Part shown: piece after piece, positions 12,085 to 24,134 of the stretch
How the letters are laid out: every line of letters starts with the position of its first letter
Position numbering within the stretch: the stretch's first letter is position 1
Assembly (NCBI RefSeq): GCF_017562075.2
Contig: NC_054082.1
Span: 28,526,231-28,590,230 of the forward strand
Reading direction: 5' to 3'
DNA length: 64,000 nt
DNA from: Anopheles merus
Taxonomy: Eukaryota; Arthropoda; Insecta; Diptera; Culicidae
The notes under the pieces: model-generated
Databases searched by the model: none
What the model saw: the letters and a program-made list of their open reading frames with translations, nothing else
What the model was told of the DNA's origin: nothing
Translations under genes and position numbers: made by a program

Positions 12085-13750
12085 ATGATTCGTTCAGTTT
12101 TGCTCCTGCGCTCCACGGGCAAGTGGTACTACGGTCGATCCGGATTGCGTTTGAGTTTCAACAGTGTGACGGCTTGCACAACGCGAACAATGCACAGCAA
12201 TCCGCTGAAGCAGAGCCAGGCATACGTCAATGGCAGCTGGATTGGGGCCCGGTCGGGCGCCACCTTCGACGTGCAGAACCCTGCCAACGGTGCGGTGCTG
12301 GGAGCGGTACCGGACATGGCCCGGGATGACGTGCAGCTGGCCATCGATGCAGCGTACGAAGCGTTCTACGAGCCGCGATGGCATAACAGCACTGCCAAGG
12401 AGCGGGCCGCCCTGTTGAAGGTTTGCTACCAATTGAAGGGTATTAACTTCAATTAAGCGCACCCTCCGGTCAGCCGTGATATAAGAATTGGGTTTTCCCT
12501 CCCCCCCGTTTCAGAACTGGCACGCACTGATGGAGAAGAACCGGCAGGAGATTGCGAGCATCATGACGGCCGAGTCGGGCAAACCGCTGGTTGAATCGCT
12601 CGGGGAAGTCGCGTACGGTAACTCGTTCGTCGAATGGTTCGCGGAGGAGGCTCGCCGCATCTACGGCGAGATCGTCCCGTCGCCGGTCGCCAATCGGCAG
12701 ATTATGATGACGCGCAATCCGGTCGGTGTGGCGGGCCTGATTACGCCCTGGAACTTTCCGCACGCCATGATCACGCGCAAAGCGGCCGCGGCTATTGCGG
12801 CGGGCTGTACGGTGGTTATAAAGCCGGCCGAAGACACGCCACTGACCGCGCTGGCGTTGGCTCGGCTCGCTGAGGAGGCCGGCTTTCCGAAGGGTGTTAT
12901 CAACGTGATAACGAGCAGCCGAACGCACGCGGCCGAAATTGGGCAGCTGCTGTGCGGTAGCGATAAGGTGGCGGCCATTTCGTTTACCGGCTCGACCGAG
13001 GTCGGCAAGCTGCTGTACCGGCAGTGCGCGGACGGGGTAAAGCGCATCGGGCTCGAGCTGGGCGGCAATGCACCGTTCATCGTGTTTAAGTCGGCCGACA
13101 TGGAGAAAGCACTGACCGGGGCCATGAACTCCAAGTTCCGGAACTGCGGCCAGACGTGCATTTCGGCGAACCGGTTCCTGATACAGGACGAGGTGCACGA
13201 TGAGTTCGTGGCGAAGCTGATCGAGCGCATTCGCAAGCTAGCGATCGGCGATGGCAGTCGGGATGGCGTACAGATTGGTCCGCTCATCAATCAGGCCCAG
13301 CTGAAGAAGGTGGACCAGTTCGTGCAGGATGCGAAGGACAAGGGTGCCAAAGTGCACACGGGTGGCAAAACACTGCCCGAGCTGGGTCCGCTCTACTACG
13401 AGCCAACGGTCGTGACGGATCTGCGCGACAACATGCTGCTGTACAACGAGGAAGTGTTCGGTCCGGTCGTGTCGGTGGTACGGTTCAAGACGGAAGCCGA
13501 AGCACTGGCCATCGCTAACGGTACGCGGCGCGGACTGGCCGGGTATTTCTTCTCGAACGATCTGAACCAAGTGTTCCGGGTGGCGCGCCAGCTCGAGACG
13601 GGCATGATCGGCATCAACGAGGGACTCATCTCGGCAACGGAGGCTGCATTCGGCGGCATAAAGGAGTCGGGAATTGGACGCGAAGGCTCGCGCCACGGGA
13701 TCGATGAATACGTGTACATCAAATATCTGTGCTATGGCAATCTCCAGTAA
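12085..13750 (+). CDS. Ssadh: Succinate-semialdehyde dehydrogenase, mitochondrial
   Basis: Two exons, 12085-12420 and 12515-13750, joined in phase 0 (ALLK/NWHAL), encode 523 residues, the usual length for ALDH5A1-type enzymes. The first 40 or so residues are Arg/Ser-rich without acids, fitting a mitochondrial presequence; an in-frame GTG two codons upstream is not needed. The family marks are clear: ITPWNFPHAM and VVIKPAEDTP in the NAD-binding half, FTGSTEVGK, the general-base Glu of LELGGNAPF (about 293) and the catalytic Cys of NCGQTC (about 327). It oxidises succinate semialdehyde to succinate, the last step of GABA breakdown. The position two residues after the catalytic Cys is Ser where the human enzyme has its redox-switch Cys. 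It sits on the same strand inside an intron of the Munc13-4-like gene. Confidence 0.93.
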
Positions 13751-13957
13751 GCTGGGTGTGCTAATAATAAGGCAATAGGCACGGTAGGTGCTACTAGTCA
13801 TCTGCAACGCAATGAATAATTCCGCAGCATTATATGCATAACTTGCGCACACTGAAACATGTAACTCTATTGTACGTCTTCCATTTGCTTGGACAAGAAA
13901 TTACCAATGCATTAGGCATTAAGTTATAACTGTATATGTAAACGAAGCTGTTTAATC

Positions 13958-13963
13958 AATAAA
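13958..13963 (+). terminator. Polyadenylation signal of Ssadh
   Basis: AATAAA lies about 208 bases after the Ssadh stop, in AT-rich sequence and before the next exon of the host gene at 14130. Its use would give Ssadh a self-contained transcript, while the host pre-mRNA must read through it. Confidence 0.6.
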
Positions 13964-14129
13964 TCACATCTAATGAAGAGTATGCGCACAGCCTGTGTAG
14001 CCTTGAGGCTTTGTTGCATCGGAGATAGGTTGAGAAAGTGTATTGTAACATTTTTTGTTAAACTTTACTAGCTTCTAATGGGAAATTAGTTCTGAAAACT
14101 CATCGATTTTGCCCATTTCTCATCCCCAG

Positions 14130-17100
14130 CATTCAAGATCTCGATGGTAGTTTTTTCGAGAAGTTTGGCTCGATCCTGCGCCAAAAGTCGATCCAAAACG
14201 ATGAAAGCGTTCGCGCCCGGCTGGAACCGTTTCCGGACGAGAACGAGGCGGAAGCCGAATCGGGCGCCGACCCAACGACGCTGCCACCGGTCGCGGAAGC
14301 GGAAGACAGCGGCACCGAAACGCTGCTGGACGAAAGCGACTCCGAAGACCAGCAGGAAAAGCAGGCAGAATTTATCGAGGATGTGTTCGGGTGGAATGTA
14401 AGTACAGATTTACATATATGCAAGAAAGCTCGTTACAGCAGCAAGCGAGAGAGCGTATGAATGGACATCGAATGGACGAACGGCGACGACATGTGGCGTT
14501 CGAGATATTAATTAAAGTGTGTGTACCGTGTTCGCTTCGGTGAGGTTAGGTACAGGTTGGACCTGTCGTTGGCCGTGCTAAAAATACGAGCACGTGCTCT
14601 GTCTAGCGAGTTAGATAGCGCCGCCCGTTTCGGTAGAGATTGCAGGGCGCAGCAGCTACGCCGAAGTTGCCTTGATATTTTCACAAGGTCTCGCGCAGTG
14701 AGCATGCCGAAATGACGTGTTTGGGGATCGGTCAACTAGTTTCAAGTTCAGCTGAAGATTAATTATGCACTATGCTGGTAATAATAGAACACTCGTTAAG
14801 CATACACACGCATATGCTAGACGTTCTTAAGCTGAAAGCGCCCTGCTTATGTTCACACCTCTAAACCTATCAGTCCGAACCATTTGTCTAGCAGGTCCCA
14901 AAACTTTAATAATGTTTATCCCACGCATGAGATACAACAAATGAGGTTGATTTAATCACTTGCTTGCGTAATAACTATTTATTTGCATTCCTGCTTTAAT
15001 GACCGTCGATACTACAAATAAACCATTCGCCAAGACAGAGAGTAGCGATCGATCATTCAGGGCAACTCCAATGTTTAGAAAGCAAACAAATCGATCGTAA
15101 AGCGTATCGAACGACCAAACTATTCGTGGTGTGTCCCGTGGACGGTGCCGCTCCTTTGCAGACTCTCTGCAGCTTGCCAGCCGTACCTAACCTACTCCAA
15201 CATAAGCCAGCCTGGGTTTGGCAGGGTTTTTTTTTTTGGCGGGGCCAATGTTCCAAATCACCGCTCTTGGCAGGATTCGTCGCCAGCGGTTGATGTGCAC
15301 GGGGTAACTAGCTGATGGAGCCGCGCGCGTCCGTACCGCTAGATAGGGGATATTTCCGCGCAGGTCAGCTTGGCTTATTTATATCTTCGTCAATGACGAA
15401 TCGAATCGCATCCGTTCGGAAATGTGCGTGTGCGGACAGTCACGGACAACTAAAAGCTCAACATAGGTGTTATCGAATTTCCTAAGAGAAGCTAGACGTT
15501 AAATTTTAAGTGAATAAATTACATTAAAGTCGCTCAAAATACTCACAATTTAAATATACTATCGTAATAGTTAAAAATACTTTTTAACAAAAAATTTAGT
15601 TCAAAGAAATGCAAACGTCAAACTTTACACGATCGCGACTGTATTTTTCTTCGCTCGTGCGTATTTTCCCTTGCCGCGACCGTACCTACTGGCCCGGTTT
15701 ACACCCGGTTGAGTGTGTTTTTCACCGCGCGCGCTCCTTCCCTAAGCTATGTTGCCTATTGCCTCCCAACGGAGCGCGAGGATTTTCGCGACAGAGTGTG
15801 CATCCTCACCCGGCACGGAAGCAGGCGGAAGGGGTCGCCGCAAAGCGTGACCATTGCTTCCGTTCCTTCTTGCGCCATCACCAGTGCGACCAGCGAGTGT
15901 TTGACGAGGGTAGACGATTTAATTTAGCTTTAGTTCGGTCGCTGCTGTGACCGTGCAAACGTAAACAGGATCAACGGTTTCGCGTGTTCAGTTGCAGCAG
16001 CAGCAGCAACATCCCAGTCGAAGCAGTGAAACAAGAGATCGCAAGAGTTCGAGTTTAGTTTATATGTAACGTTAATTGTAGCGAACGGTATCAGTGGAAA
16101 GTGATTGAAGCAACGAACCCGTTTTTTTTCGAATGAATACCACAAAAAGGCTTATCTCAATCGCGCGCCCTAAGTGCACAAGTGTGAGAAGCTAATGGCT
16201 GGATCTTCTTAGCGCAAAAAAGGGGGAAATGATCACGCCCGCCCGGTTCAATCGGTATCGGCGTTTTTGTTCTTGCATGGGTGTTATGAAAATAGAACGA
16301 ATCATTTCGCGCCTTGTGCTCGCAGTGTAGAATAGAGGGAAGGTAAAAATAAAATACTCAAATTTCGCGGTCCCCGGCTGGTTTGGGAACGGTTCGCTAG
16401 AGTGTGTGTGTGTGTGTGTGTGTGTGTCTGTGCAATACAACCATAAAAAAACCACACCGACAAAACGGATGTGCTAAAGCTGAAGTGTGCGGATTCTCCT
16501 ATATTCCACCCACCGAAAAAGAATATTGCAAGGTGTAGCGTTTTTTTAAATCACCTCAGAAACGTGCGTGAGATGTGTATGTCTGTGTGATGGAATGTTT
16601 TAATTGAATTTATTACACGTTACATAGCCGCTCGGGTTTGGTTAGAAATTCGAAAAACCCTTACGATCGTCGATCGATAACTAGAGGTCAACTAAAATGG
16701 TTGTGTGTTGTTGAGGTGGAAGCAGAAACCAAACGAATTTGGAGCATTTTATGTAATCGATCGGTTGTGTGGCGGATAGTTTTCACGATACTATTTCCCG
16801 TTTTTCCCACCTACTACCTACGACGGCTAGAAGAAACACGCTAACGAAATTAACTTCCAGCCATGAGCACTTACTCGTTGCCGCGGCTCCTGCACGGAGG
16901 CGGTTTAAGTGGTAACAAAAAGTTCAACATCAAGTTCGGTACACTGCGGTTGACGAAATCGTTCCGTTCGCTCGATCGACGCGAAAAACCGGCCGTCCAG
17001 CGGCAGCAGGAGCGTGACTACGGGTCCACCACTGCCCGGCGGGCATCGGAGAACCCGTACGGCACGACCACGGCCAACCGTCCCGGTCGATTGCCGTACC

Positions 17101-20100
17101 ATCCGTTCCGGGGTGTGCGGAAGGAAGAGATCGAACAGCAAGCCAGCCTGATCGTCCATTCGATGACCGTAATGTGTTTTGGGTTTTGTTTAGTGCATTA
17201 GTTTATCTCCTTGTCTAACAAATTGCCCGCCTTTTCACCCGGCCAGATCGAGGAGCTGTACGAGGAGATCCTGTTCGAGAACATCCACAACATCGGTTGC
17301 GACGATGAGGAGCTTAACGTGGACGTCCTTTTTCCCTACATACAGGAAGCGTTCAAGATGTCGGACGAGAAGCACAACGAGATACTGCAGATAGCGCGCG
17401 ACAAGGAAGCGCCCCAGCTGCGGCTGAACGTCGAGATCGTCGAGGCGAAGGATCTGGAGCCGAAAGATTCGAACGGTCTGTCCGACCCGTTCGTCACGAT
17501 GTACATCGCGTCCAATCCGAACCATCGCTACAACACCTCGGTAAAGGCGGGCACGCTCAACCCGGTGTGGGAGGAACACTTCTCGCTGTAAGTAATCGAG
17601 CATCTTTTCTGATTTTCCCATTCGTGTTTGTCTTGCGTTGGAGAATTATTGAGTCCGACAAAATGTTACGCTCACTACTAGCACTGCTCTGCTTAAGGTC
17701 GCTCCGTTGGCATCGGAATTAAGCGGGTCAGGGCGAGTGAAATGGCATTGCAAAGGTGTGCAACAAGAGAGCATCATCTTACAGCAAGTTTGAGTCAAGA
17801 TGGAAAAGTGGAATGTTTTCTATCCGAGTAGATGGGATTCTTATTGGAACAAAGCTGGTTTTAAAGATCAAATTATAAGTTTATCATGAAAGTGTGAATA
17901 TTTCAATGTGTGATGTGTACACCGATTCTCACGATGGGTGTTGCTAGTCGTATCCAACGCCATCGTTTTAAGTGATAAGGAAGTTGTACTAATCCTAAGA
18001 TTTTCCTATATCCGTTTTCCTGCAGGCCAATTGCTGAGGACGCAAACGATGCCAATCTGATCGTGGAGGTGTGGGACTTTGATCCCGCCGAAACGGTGAA
18101 GGAGAAAATGAACAAACTGTTCGAAGTGAAGGGCGTGCGTGGACTGCGCAAGCTGATGAAGGAGATTGCGCAGACCGCATCGACTGGCAAGCACGACAAT
18201 GAACTGATCGGTCGTACCAGCATCCCGTTGAAGGTAGGGCGTAATAGTGCAGTGTAATCCGTTCCATTAGTCACACCCGGCCTCTCTCGTCCACAGTCAA
18301 TTCCAGCCTCGGGCATGCTGATGTGGTACAATCTGGACAAGAAGAACAAGCTGCGCCGCCAGGGCACGATCCGGATAAGACTGAACTTTAGCTCGGAGAA
18401 AAACAGCCAGGTGGCGGCCCAGGAGCATCGCCATCTGTTGCGCATTCTGCTGCTGCACGAGCTGGAATCGTCCAAGGTCACGCCGTACTGGTGGTCGGGC
18501 AAGTTCACGATCCAGGGCGAGGCGGTGCTGACGCAACACTCCGCCCAGAGTGGGCTCTCCTCCACCACGGAAGCCTTCATCCAGTGGTCCGTCTTTGCGG
18601 CGATCCACCAGGACCATCCGCTGTCGTTCGTGCTGTTCGACACGCTGCTGGAGAAGCTGGTCCGCCCGATACAGACGCTGGCCGTGTCGGAGGAGGAGCA
18701 GAAGAGCTTCTGGGAGGCGACGAAGAAGCTGCTACCGTCCTGCTTTTCCGCCGTCCGGAAGCTGCGCAAGAAGAATACGGGCGACAAGCTGCTGCTGAAA
18801 ACGCTGAACAGTGTGCTGCACATTATTGCGAAGGTAGCGCTGCTGGAGCCGCCCGAAGGGACGGATCTGTTCCCGGTGCAGATGTACGGATGGATCCGGC
18901 GGTCGAACGAAACCGAACCGAACTGGGACATTCGCGAGGCGCTGGCCAGTGCGGTCGTGTCCGGGGCGGAGGATTGGTTTGGCGGCATCAAGGAAGGGCA
19001 CTTCCTGCAGACCGGCACCGACGAGGATCGGCTGCAGAATTTAATCAAAATCATTCAGCTTGTCCGGTCGGACATACAGAAGTCCATCGAATACTACGAC
19101 AAAACATTTCAAGAGTAGGTGCAGGAGTGCTGGAGAAATGAGGAAAGGAAAGTACCTAAAGGCTGTTTGTGTTTGCTTTTCAGAATTATGCATTTCCCAT
19201 ACACCAAGGAGCTGTACATTACGTACGAGTTGAAGCTGGCGGAGCTGATCAAACCGACGGTGGAGGATATCTGCCGCAAGCTGAAGCGCATCGACCTGCC
19301 CGAGACGTCATCGCACCGGGGCGGTGACAGTGGGTTCATCGAGTACGAGGACATCAACATGGGCACGACGCTGTTCGAGCTGTACCTGGTGCTGAAGCGC
19401 TTCTGCACGCTCGGCACGGCACTCAGCCCGGGCGAGAGTAACTTCGCGATCGACGAGTACCATCGCTGGTTCACGACCGGCGTCACCCACTGGCTGGACA
19501 TTGCGGTGTACAAGGCGCTGATGCGCATCCATAAGGCGATCGAGCTGGACAAGCTGCAGCCGGTGGACGAGACGGTGAAATACTCCTCCTCGGCCGTCGA
19601 TACGCTGGCGATCTTCTATCAGATCAAAATCTTCTGGCAGCAGCTCGCCTGGCCCGACGTGGAGGGAGCGTACATATTTGTGGCGAAAATTGTGGATGTA
19701 AGTGTCGTTTGTTGGCTGAATTAAGTGACGTACGTATATTTGATGTGTTGTTTCCACCTTCCCAGGACATCTGTCGCTGCTGTGTGTTTTACGCCGATCG
19801 GATGTCGGCGCGCGTTGAAAATCTCGGCGTGGTGGAGAACGTGTACGAGAAAAAGTTTGAAGTCACGAGTGAGTGGTGCCTCGCCATCAACAACATCGAC
19901 TACATCCGACAGAGTCTGAAGCCGTTTGCGACGGAGCTGGGCGTAGATGACATACTGGCTAAGTTGGGCGATGTGCAGAGCAGCATCGAGGCGGATCGCT
20001 GCAAGGAAACGCTCCGAGCCGTGCTGGACAACGCGATCGATACGGAAAAGAACAAGATTCTCGATCTCGTGGAGAAACTGGCGCGCAAGATGGCTCCGGC

Positions 20101-21290
20101 AATGCGCCGCTTCCTCGTGGAGGGTGCGGAACTGCTGCAGCAAGACTCGAACTCGCTCGATCGGCTGATGATGTACATGGAGGAATCGCTGAGCGTGCTG
20201 AACGCGGAGCTGAATGAGATCAACTTCGAGCGCGTACTGGACGCAATCTGGGCAGAGCTGACGACGATCCTGTACGACCTGATCCAGAGTAACTTGGATG
20301 TAAGTGCGGTCTGCTCGGTTTTGGAGCTGAGCATTGCCAACCATTTTAATGCCCAATTCTTTTGCACAACAGAAACGACGGCCCCCTTCCTTCTTTGCCA
20401 ACCTGCGCGACACGCTTCACCTGATGGTGGCTAACTTCAAGACGGCGGAAAACCGAGAGTCCGAAACGGCCGCCGACAAGGAGACGCTCGCGCACATCGA
20501 GCGTCTGCTGCAGCTGCACGGGTACGAAACGACCGATCTCATCCATCAGTATTACTTAGATAGGCTAGAGGAGCAGAACCAGAGCGATGCGTCGGCCACC
20601 GGCTACGGTATGCTTACGGTTCAGTGCTTCTTCAAGGAGAACGTCCTCGAGCTGGAGATTGTGAACGCGCGCAATCTGAAGCCGATGGACGGCAACGGGT
20701 CCTGCGATCCGTTCGTGCGCGTCCACTTCCTGCCCGAGGAGCGGTTCGTCGGCGTGGCCAAGCCGAAAACGCAGTGCCAGAGCAAAACGCTGTTTCCACT
20801 GTACGATGAGAAGTTTGTGATGTAAGTTGGTTGTTTCATTTCAGGAAGTGGGAAAGTAGTTGGTAGAAATTGATAATTTCATTTGATTTGTTACCCCCTT
20901 TAGAACCTTTACTCCCGAGCAGCGCGCCATTCCGAACGCACTGATCATGTTCAGCATCAAGGATAAGGATCTGTTCGGCATGTCCAACCAATATCTGGCC
21001 GAGTGTTATCTAAGCTTTAATGACATAGCGGACATATCGGGCGATGCGGGGAAAATCGAACAGAAGCATCTGGTCCTAACGCGACCACAAAAGATGGGTA
21101 AGATCACGGGCAGAGGAGCATTAACAAACTTGATCTTCCTCTATAAAAGAAGGCTTCATTACATCACATTCCCTTTTACCTTCACAACTTTTCCGTAGAT
21201 ATCGACTGCCTGCGAGCGCTTGAATTTCGGCAGGGTGATAAACAGGCCAAAGAGTTTATCAAGAAGCTAAAGCAGAAGATGGGCCAGTAA
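14130..21290 (+). CDS. Munc13-4/BAIAP3-type priming protein, common exons (paralogue 1)
   Basis: Nine exons join with matching phases: 14130-14397, 17247-17587, 18026-18233, 18297-19114, 19184-19697, 19766-20299, 20373-20821, 20904-21097 and 21199-21290 (stop TAA). Numbered on isoform a, residues 469-558 hold the FFEKFG block and an acidic stretch, 559-615 the helical IEELYEEIL...YIQEAF block, 616-741 C2A, 742-1440 the MUN/MHD region (DICRCCVFYADR is a conserved mark), and 1443-1577 C2B. Both C2 domains keep their acidic calcium loops: PKDSNGLSDPF and WDFD in C2A, MDGNGSCDPF and KDKD in C2B. Family members bridge vesicles and SNARE proteins for regulated exocytosis of granules and lysosome-related organelles. 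Drosophila has two such genes, stac (unc-13-4A) and Unc-13-4B; I cannot tell which this matches. It ends KKLKQKMGQ, like the downstream paralogue. Confidence 0.9.
14398..16862. other. Intron and upstream region of isoform c
   Basis: No protein-coding exon seen. The 15.6-16.85 kb part is the likely leader and promoter region for the start at 16863; a TTCAGTTG initiator-like match lies near 15988. A pure (GT)n microsatellite is at 16401-16427. The weak acceptor ACTTCCAG ends two bases before ATG 16863, so that ATG may follow a spliced leader. Confidence 0.4.
16401..16427. repeat. (GT)n microsatellite
   Basis: About 13 uninterrupted GT units in the presumed leader region of isoform c. Confidence 0.9.
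16863..17168 (+). CDS. Alternative first coding exon of the Munc13-4/BAIAP3-type gene (isoform c)
   Basis: ATG 16863 begins a 102-codon exon (MSTYSLPRLLHGGGL...) ending at HSMT/ with donor GACC/GTAATG in phase 0. It matches the phase-0 acceptor at 17246, so the chain runs straight into IEELYEEILFEN. The peptide is basic and rich in Arg, Gln and Ser, and it replaces the FFEKFG exon at 14130. The isoform would be about 1,151 residues. The codon bias is like the shared exons, and the exon lies only 78 bases before the next one, so the join is likely. The use of a separate promoter is inferred. Confidence 0.7.
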
Positions 21291-21604
21291 AGAAGCATTT
21301 GGTCCGGGAGCTCGAAGATTGCAGAACGGCCTACGCAGAAACGAAGGCAGGCTGTAACACGTATTTATAATTGTTGACGTAATAGTTTCGAAATGATGAA
21401 GAACAAAGAAAATATAACTGTGGTAGTGTTCTGTTGGAACCGCTATTTTATGTATAAGGTAATGCATTACACATTTCTAACCAACACCCATGATGACTAT
21501 GATCGTGATTGATTGACATTTACGAGAATGGACGAGGGTGGATATTCCTGTAGTTCTTGTTTCTAGATCGTTTTGTTTAATACGTGACTTCAATTGACAC
21601 CGAG

Positions 21605-21803
21605 CTTTTTACTTATTTACTTATCCGGCGCTACAACCGCTTTGCAGTCTTGGCCTGCCTCAGGAGTGTCCGAAACCGCTCATGGTCTCGCGCCTTCGTC
21701 TGCCAGTCCGTTATCCCGGCCTTAATGGCGGACGCCTCCACGCCATCTTGCCACCTCAATTTTGGCCTACCACGCCTCCTCTGTCCTTGTGGACGGCCTA
21801 AAA
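21605..21803 (-). mobile_element. Non-LTR retrotransposon 3' end fragment
   Basis: The minus strand encodes RRRGRPKLRWQDGVEA...ITDWQTKARD...LLRQAKTAKRL and a stop, then an (AAGTA)-like tail. This matches the C-terminal end of the reverse-transcriptase polyprotein of RTE/Jockey-type LINEs, which carries RGRP..RW.D.V and W...A.DR...R.L...AKT. It is 5'-truncated to about 200 bp, as is usual for target-primed insertion. The family is inferred from this short piece. Confidence 0.7.
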
Positions 21804-23713
21804 ATATATTACGGGCTGGGTTTTTACGAGCTTTTTACTATTGGAACCATTATTAATGTTATAAATGTTCGCGTGACCAACGGAGATGCAATTGGACGAT
21901 AGTAAACCCAATTGATAGGAAATTCCAATAACATCTTCAGCGTGAGATCACATAGTAGCCTGAAATTCACTATAAAAAACTTCAATGGCTCAATGGTATT
22001 TCCATATACCCAACATAACCTAACGGCATTTCCATTTTTTTAATTCATCTCCCGATTTAATAGGTACTTCCCGAATGTTTTTATTCTCTGCTACCCGAAT
22101 GATTTAATTATTGTTTTCCACATATTTCTAAATAGTTCCCACGAATTATATTGGAATCTCGTTCCTCCATTTCTGATGCAAATGATGCATCAAATTTTGA
22201 GAAACAGTCTGCAAATTGTGTAACAAATTAAAAAAAAATCGGGAAACATAAAACAACACTTGAGAAATCATGTATAGCAAACGTGTTTTACTTCTCCTTT
22301 TCCAAGCTTTTCAATAATATCTGACGTAAAAAGTGTTGTTGGTCGATAGTATCTTAAAGTGCCAGTACGCACATTCGCCTCTGATTAATAGACTCTGTTC
22401 AACCTCTGTGACCAGAAGCAGATGCTGCGTTTCAAGATCGCAAGGTTTTGGCGAGCTGATCATGCTATGGAACAGGACGATCCAATCCGTATAGTCCGTC
22501 CACAAGGACATAAAGTTAGCGTGGTAGGCTGAATCTGAGATGGCTAGAAGATATGCAGCTATCTGCTACTAAGCCCTGCAACAGGCCAAACGATTGTAGT
22601 ACCGTATAACAACTAAACAGACTGTTGTTGGTCTAGGTTTGCGACTTAGGCATAAATTGAATATCTTTATCTAAATATTTATCCCATGTGAACAAAATTA
22701 TAAACATCATGATCACATGTACTTCTCGATCCATATAACATGTGCAAAATGAAATCAAAATGGGCACGTTTCCTTCTGATAAAACCTTAAAACTATTGAT
22801 GCTAAAACGTAACCTCTGATCCGATATTAAGAACTTGTTGTTGTACATATCCTAAGCCATAACAATGACATGAAAACAAAACTATAAGTAACATCATGCA
22901 GGTATGAATATCCAATTTTGCAAAAGCTAAAATGTAATTGCAAGAAGAACCACGTTTCAATTCTTCTTACACATGTTTATCCAACCAAAACGGTCAGTTA
23001 CATGCAAGAAATTGTACCCTTACCCCAAAAGTTGCATACACCTGCCAACACGTGAGAGAAAGAGAGTACGCGCAAAGCGGCCAAAGCAAGAGATATTCGT
23101 TCGGTAAAGTGGATTGCGTTCTCCTGCTGCTGCTGCTGCTGCTGCGGCTGCTCACGCAGTCGTCCGAGAGCTTCCACCATGGAAGGCTGCAGCGCGAAGC
23201 GTCGATCGTGAAGCGTGCTCGATACAGGGTCATCAGCAAGCGTGGTGCTGTTGAGCATTATTGTGCCCTCTCTGCATTATCCGGGAGTGCGGGGAAGTCT
23301 CTGACCAGTGTACACCGTTCACCCAGGAAGCGAAAGACAAGGGAAACACAAAAATAAAAACACAAGTGAATTGAGAGGGCAACACACCCACAAAAAAAAG
23401 AAGCACGCAGCTAAGTCGTTGACGACGCGCGGCACACGCAATAAAAAGACGTGGTGGCGTGGTGTGGCGAGTTTTGTTGCGGACGAAACAAGACGCGAAG
23501 AACCAAAGCAAAGCGACCGAAAGGTGGAAGATTTATCTTAGCAACCCTTTTGGAAATTTGAAGGTCACAGGTTGTGGAAGGCAGGGCTGGGAATGACATT
23601 CGTGCATTGGTGTATTTGTGTATGTGTGTATGCTTTAATCCATCTTGCCAAATCAAAAGTGTGCTTTTAAAAATCTAATCTGCTCAATGGTTCACGATAT
23701 GGCAGCAAAAAGC

Positions 23714-23737
23714 TATAAAAGCATCGTCCACTCATTC
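23714..23737 (+). promoter_or_regulatory. Possible core promoter of paralogue 2 (TATAAAAG, TCATTC)
   Basis: A perfect TATAAAAG (23714-23721) is followed by TCATTC, an initiator match with A at 23734. The spacing of 20 bases from the first T to the initiator is shorter than the usual 30 or so, so one of the two may be accidental. The start codon of paralogue 2 is about 400 bases downstream. Confidence 0.3.
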
Positions 23738-24134
23738 GGGACCCATCCCTCGGGAGCAAAGTGACTGTGTGTGTGTGTGTGTGTGTGCGTGTGCCAATAA
23801 CAAGTACCATCAAAAGAACAACGGCACCCCGCGGTGCAAAGAACCCCGCGGGTAGCAAAAAAGAGCGTTCGTCGCCATTTTCGGCCGCTCAGTGTGCAAC
23901 GACGAAGGCGCAAGAGCATTCCCTGCTTCCGATTACGTGATTGCCGATTTTCCGCGAATCTAGTAAAAATAGCATTGCCGGCATTTCCTCCCCTAACCAC
24001 TGCAAGAGGGGGTAGTGCCTCCGCAGAGAGCGGGGTTGCATTCGTGCTAGAAGAAGTGATTGGAAAGGGGACGGCTGGTGGCCGCTTGTTGTAGCAAAAG
24101 AAAAGCTCTCTCAAAAGGGTGTTGCAGACCACAA

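Larger units (their letters stand above)
21291..24134. other. Intergenic region between the two Munc13-4-like genes
   Basis: Contains the 3' UTR of paralogue 1 at its start (no AATAAA was found close to the stop; an AATATA variant lies near 21413), a retrotransposon fragment at 21.6-21.8 kb, AT-rich DNA without genes to about 22.9 kb, and the probable leader and promoter of paralogue 2 from about 23.0 kb. A (CTG)n tract at 23120-23150 and a (GT)n tract at 23765-23787 are present. Confidence 0.45.

Noticed and set aside
12470..13852. Long ORFs antisense to the Ssadh exon (242, 209 and 204 residues)
   Set aside because: They are produced by the GC-rich codon bias of the real gene; no family similarity and no splice signals.
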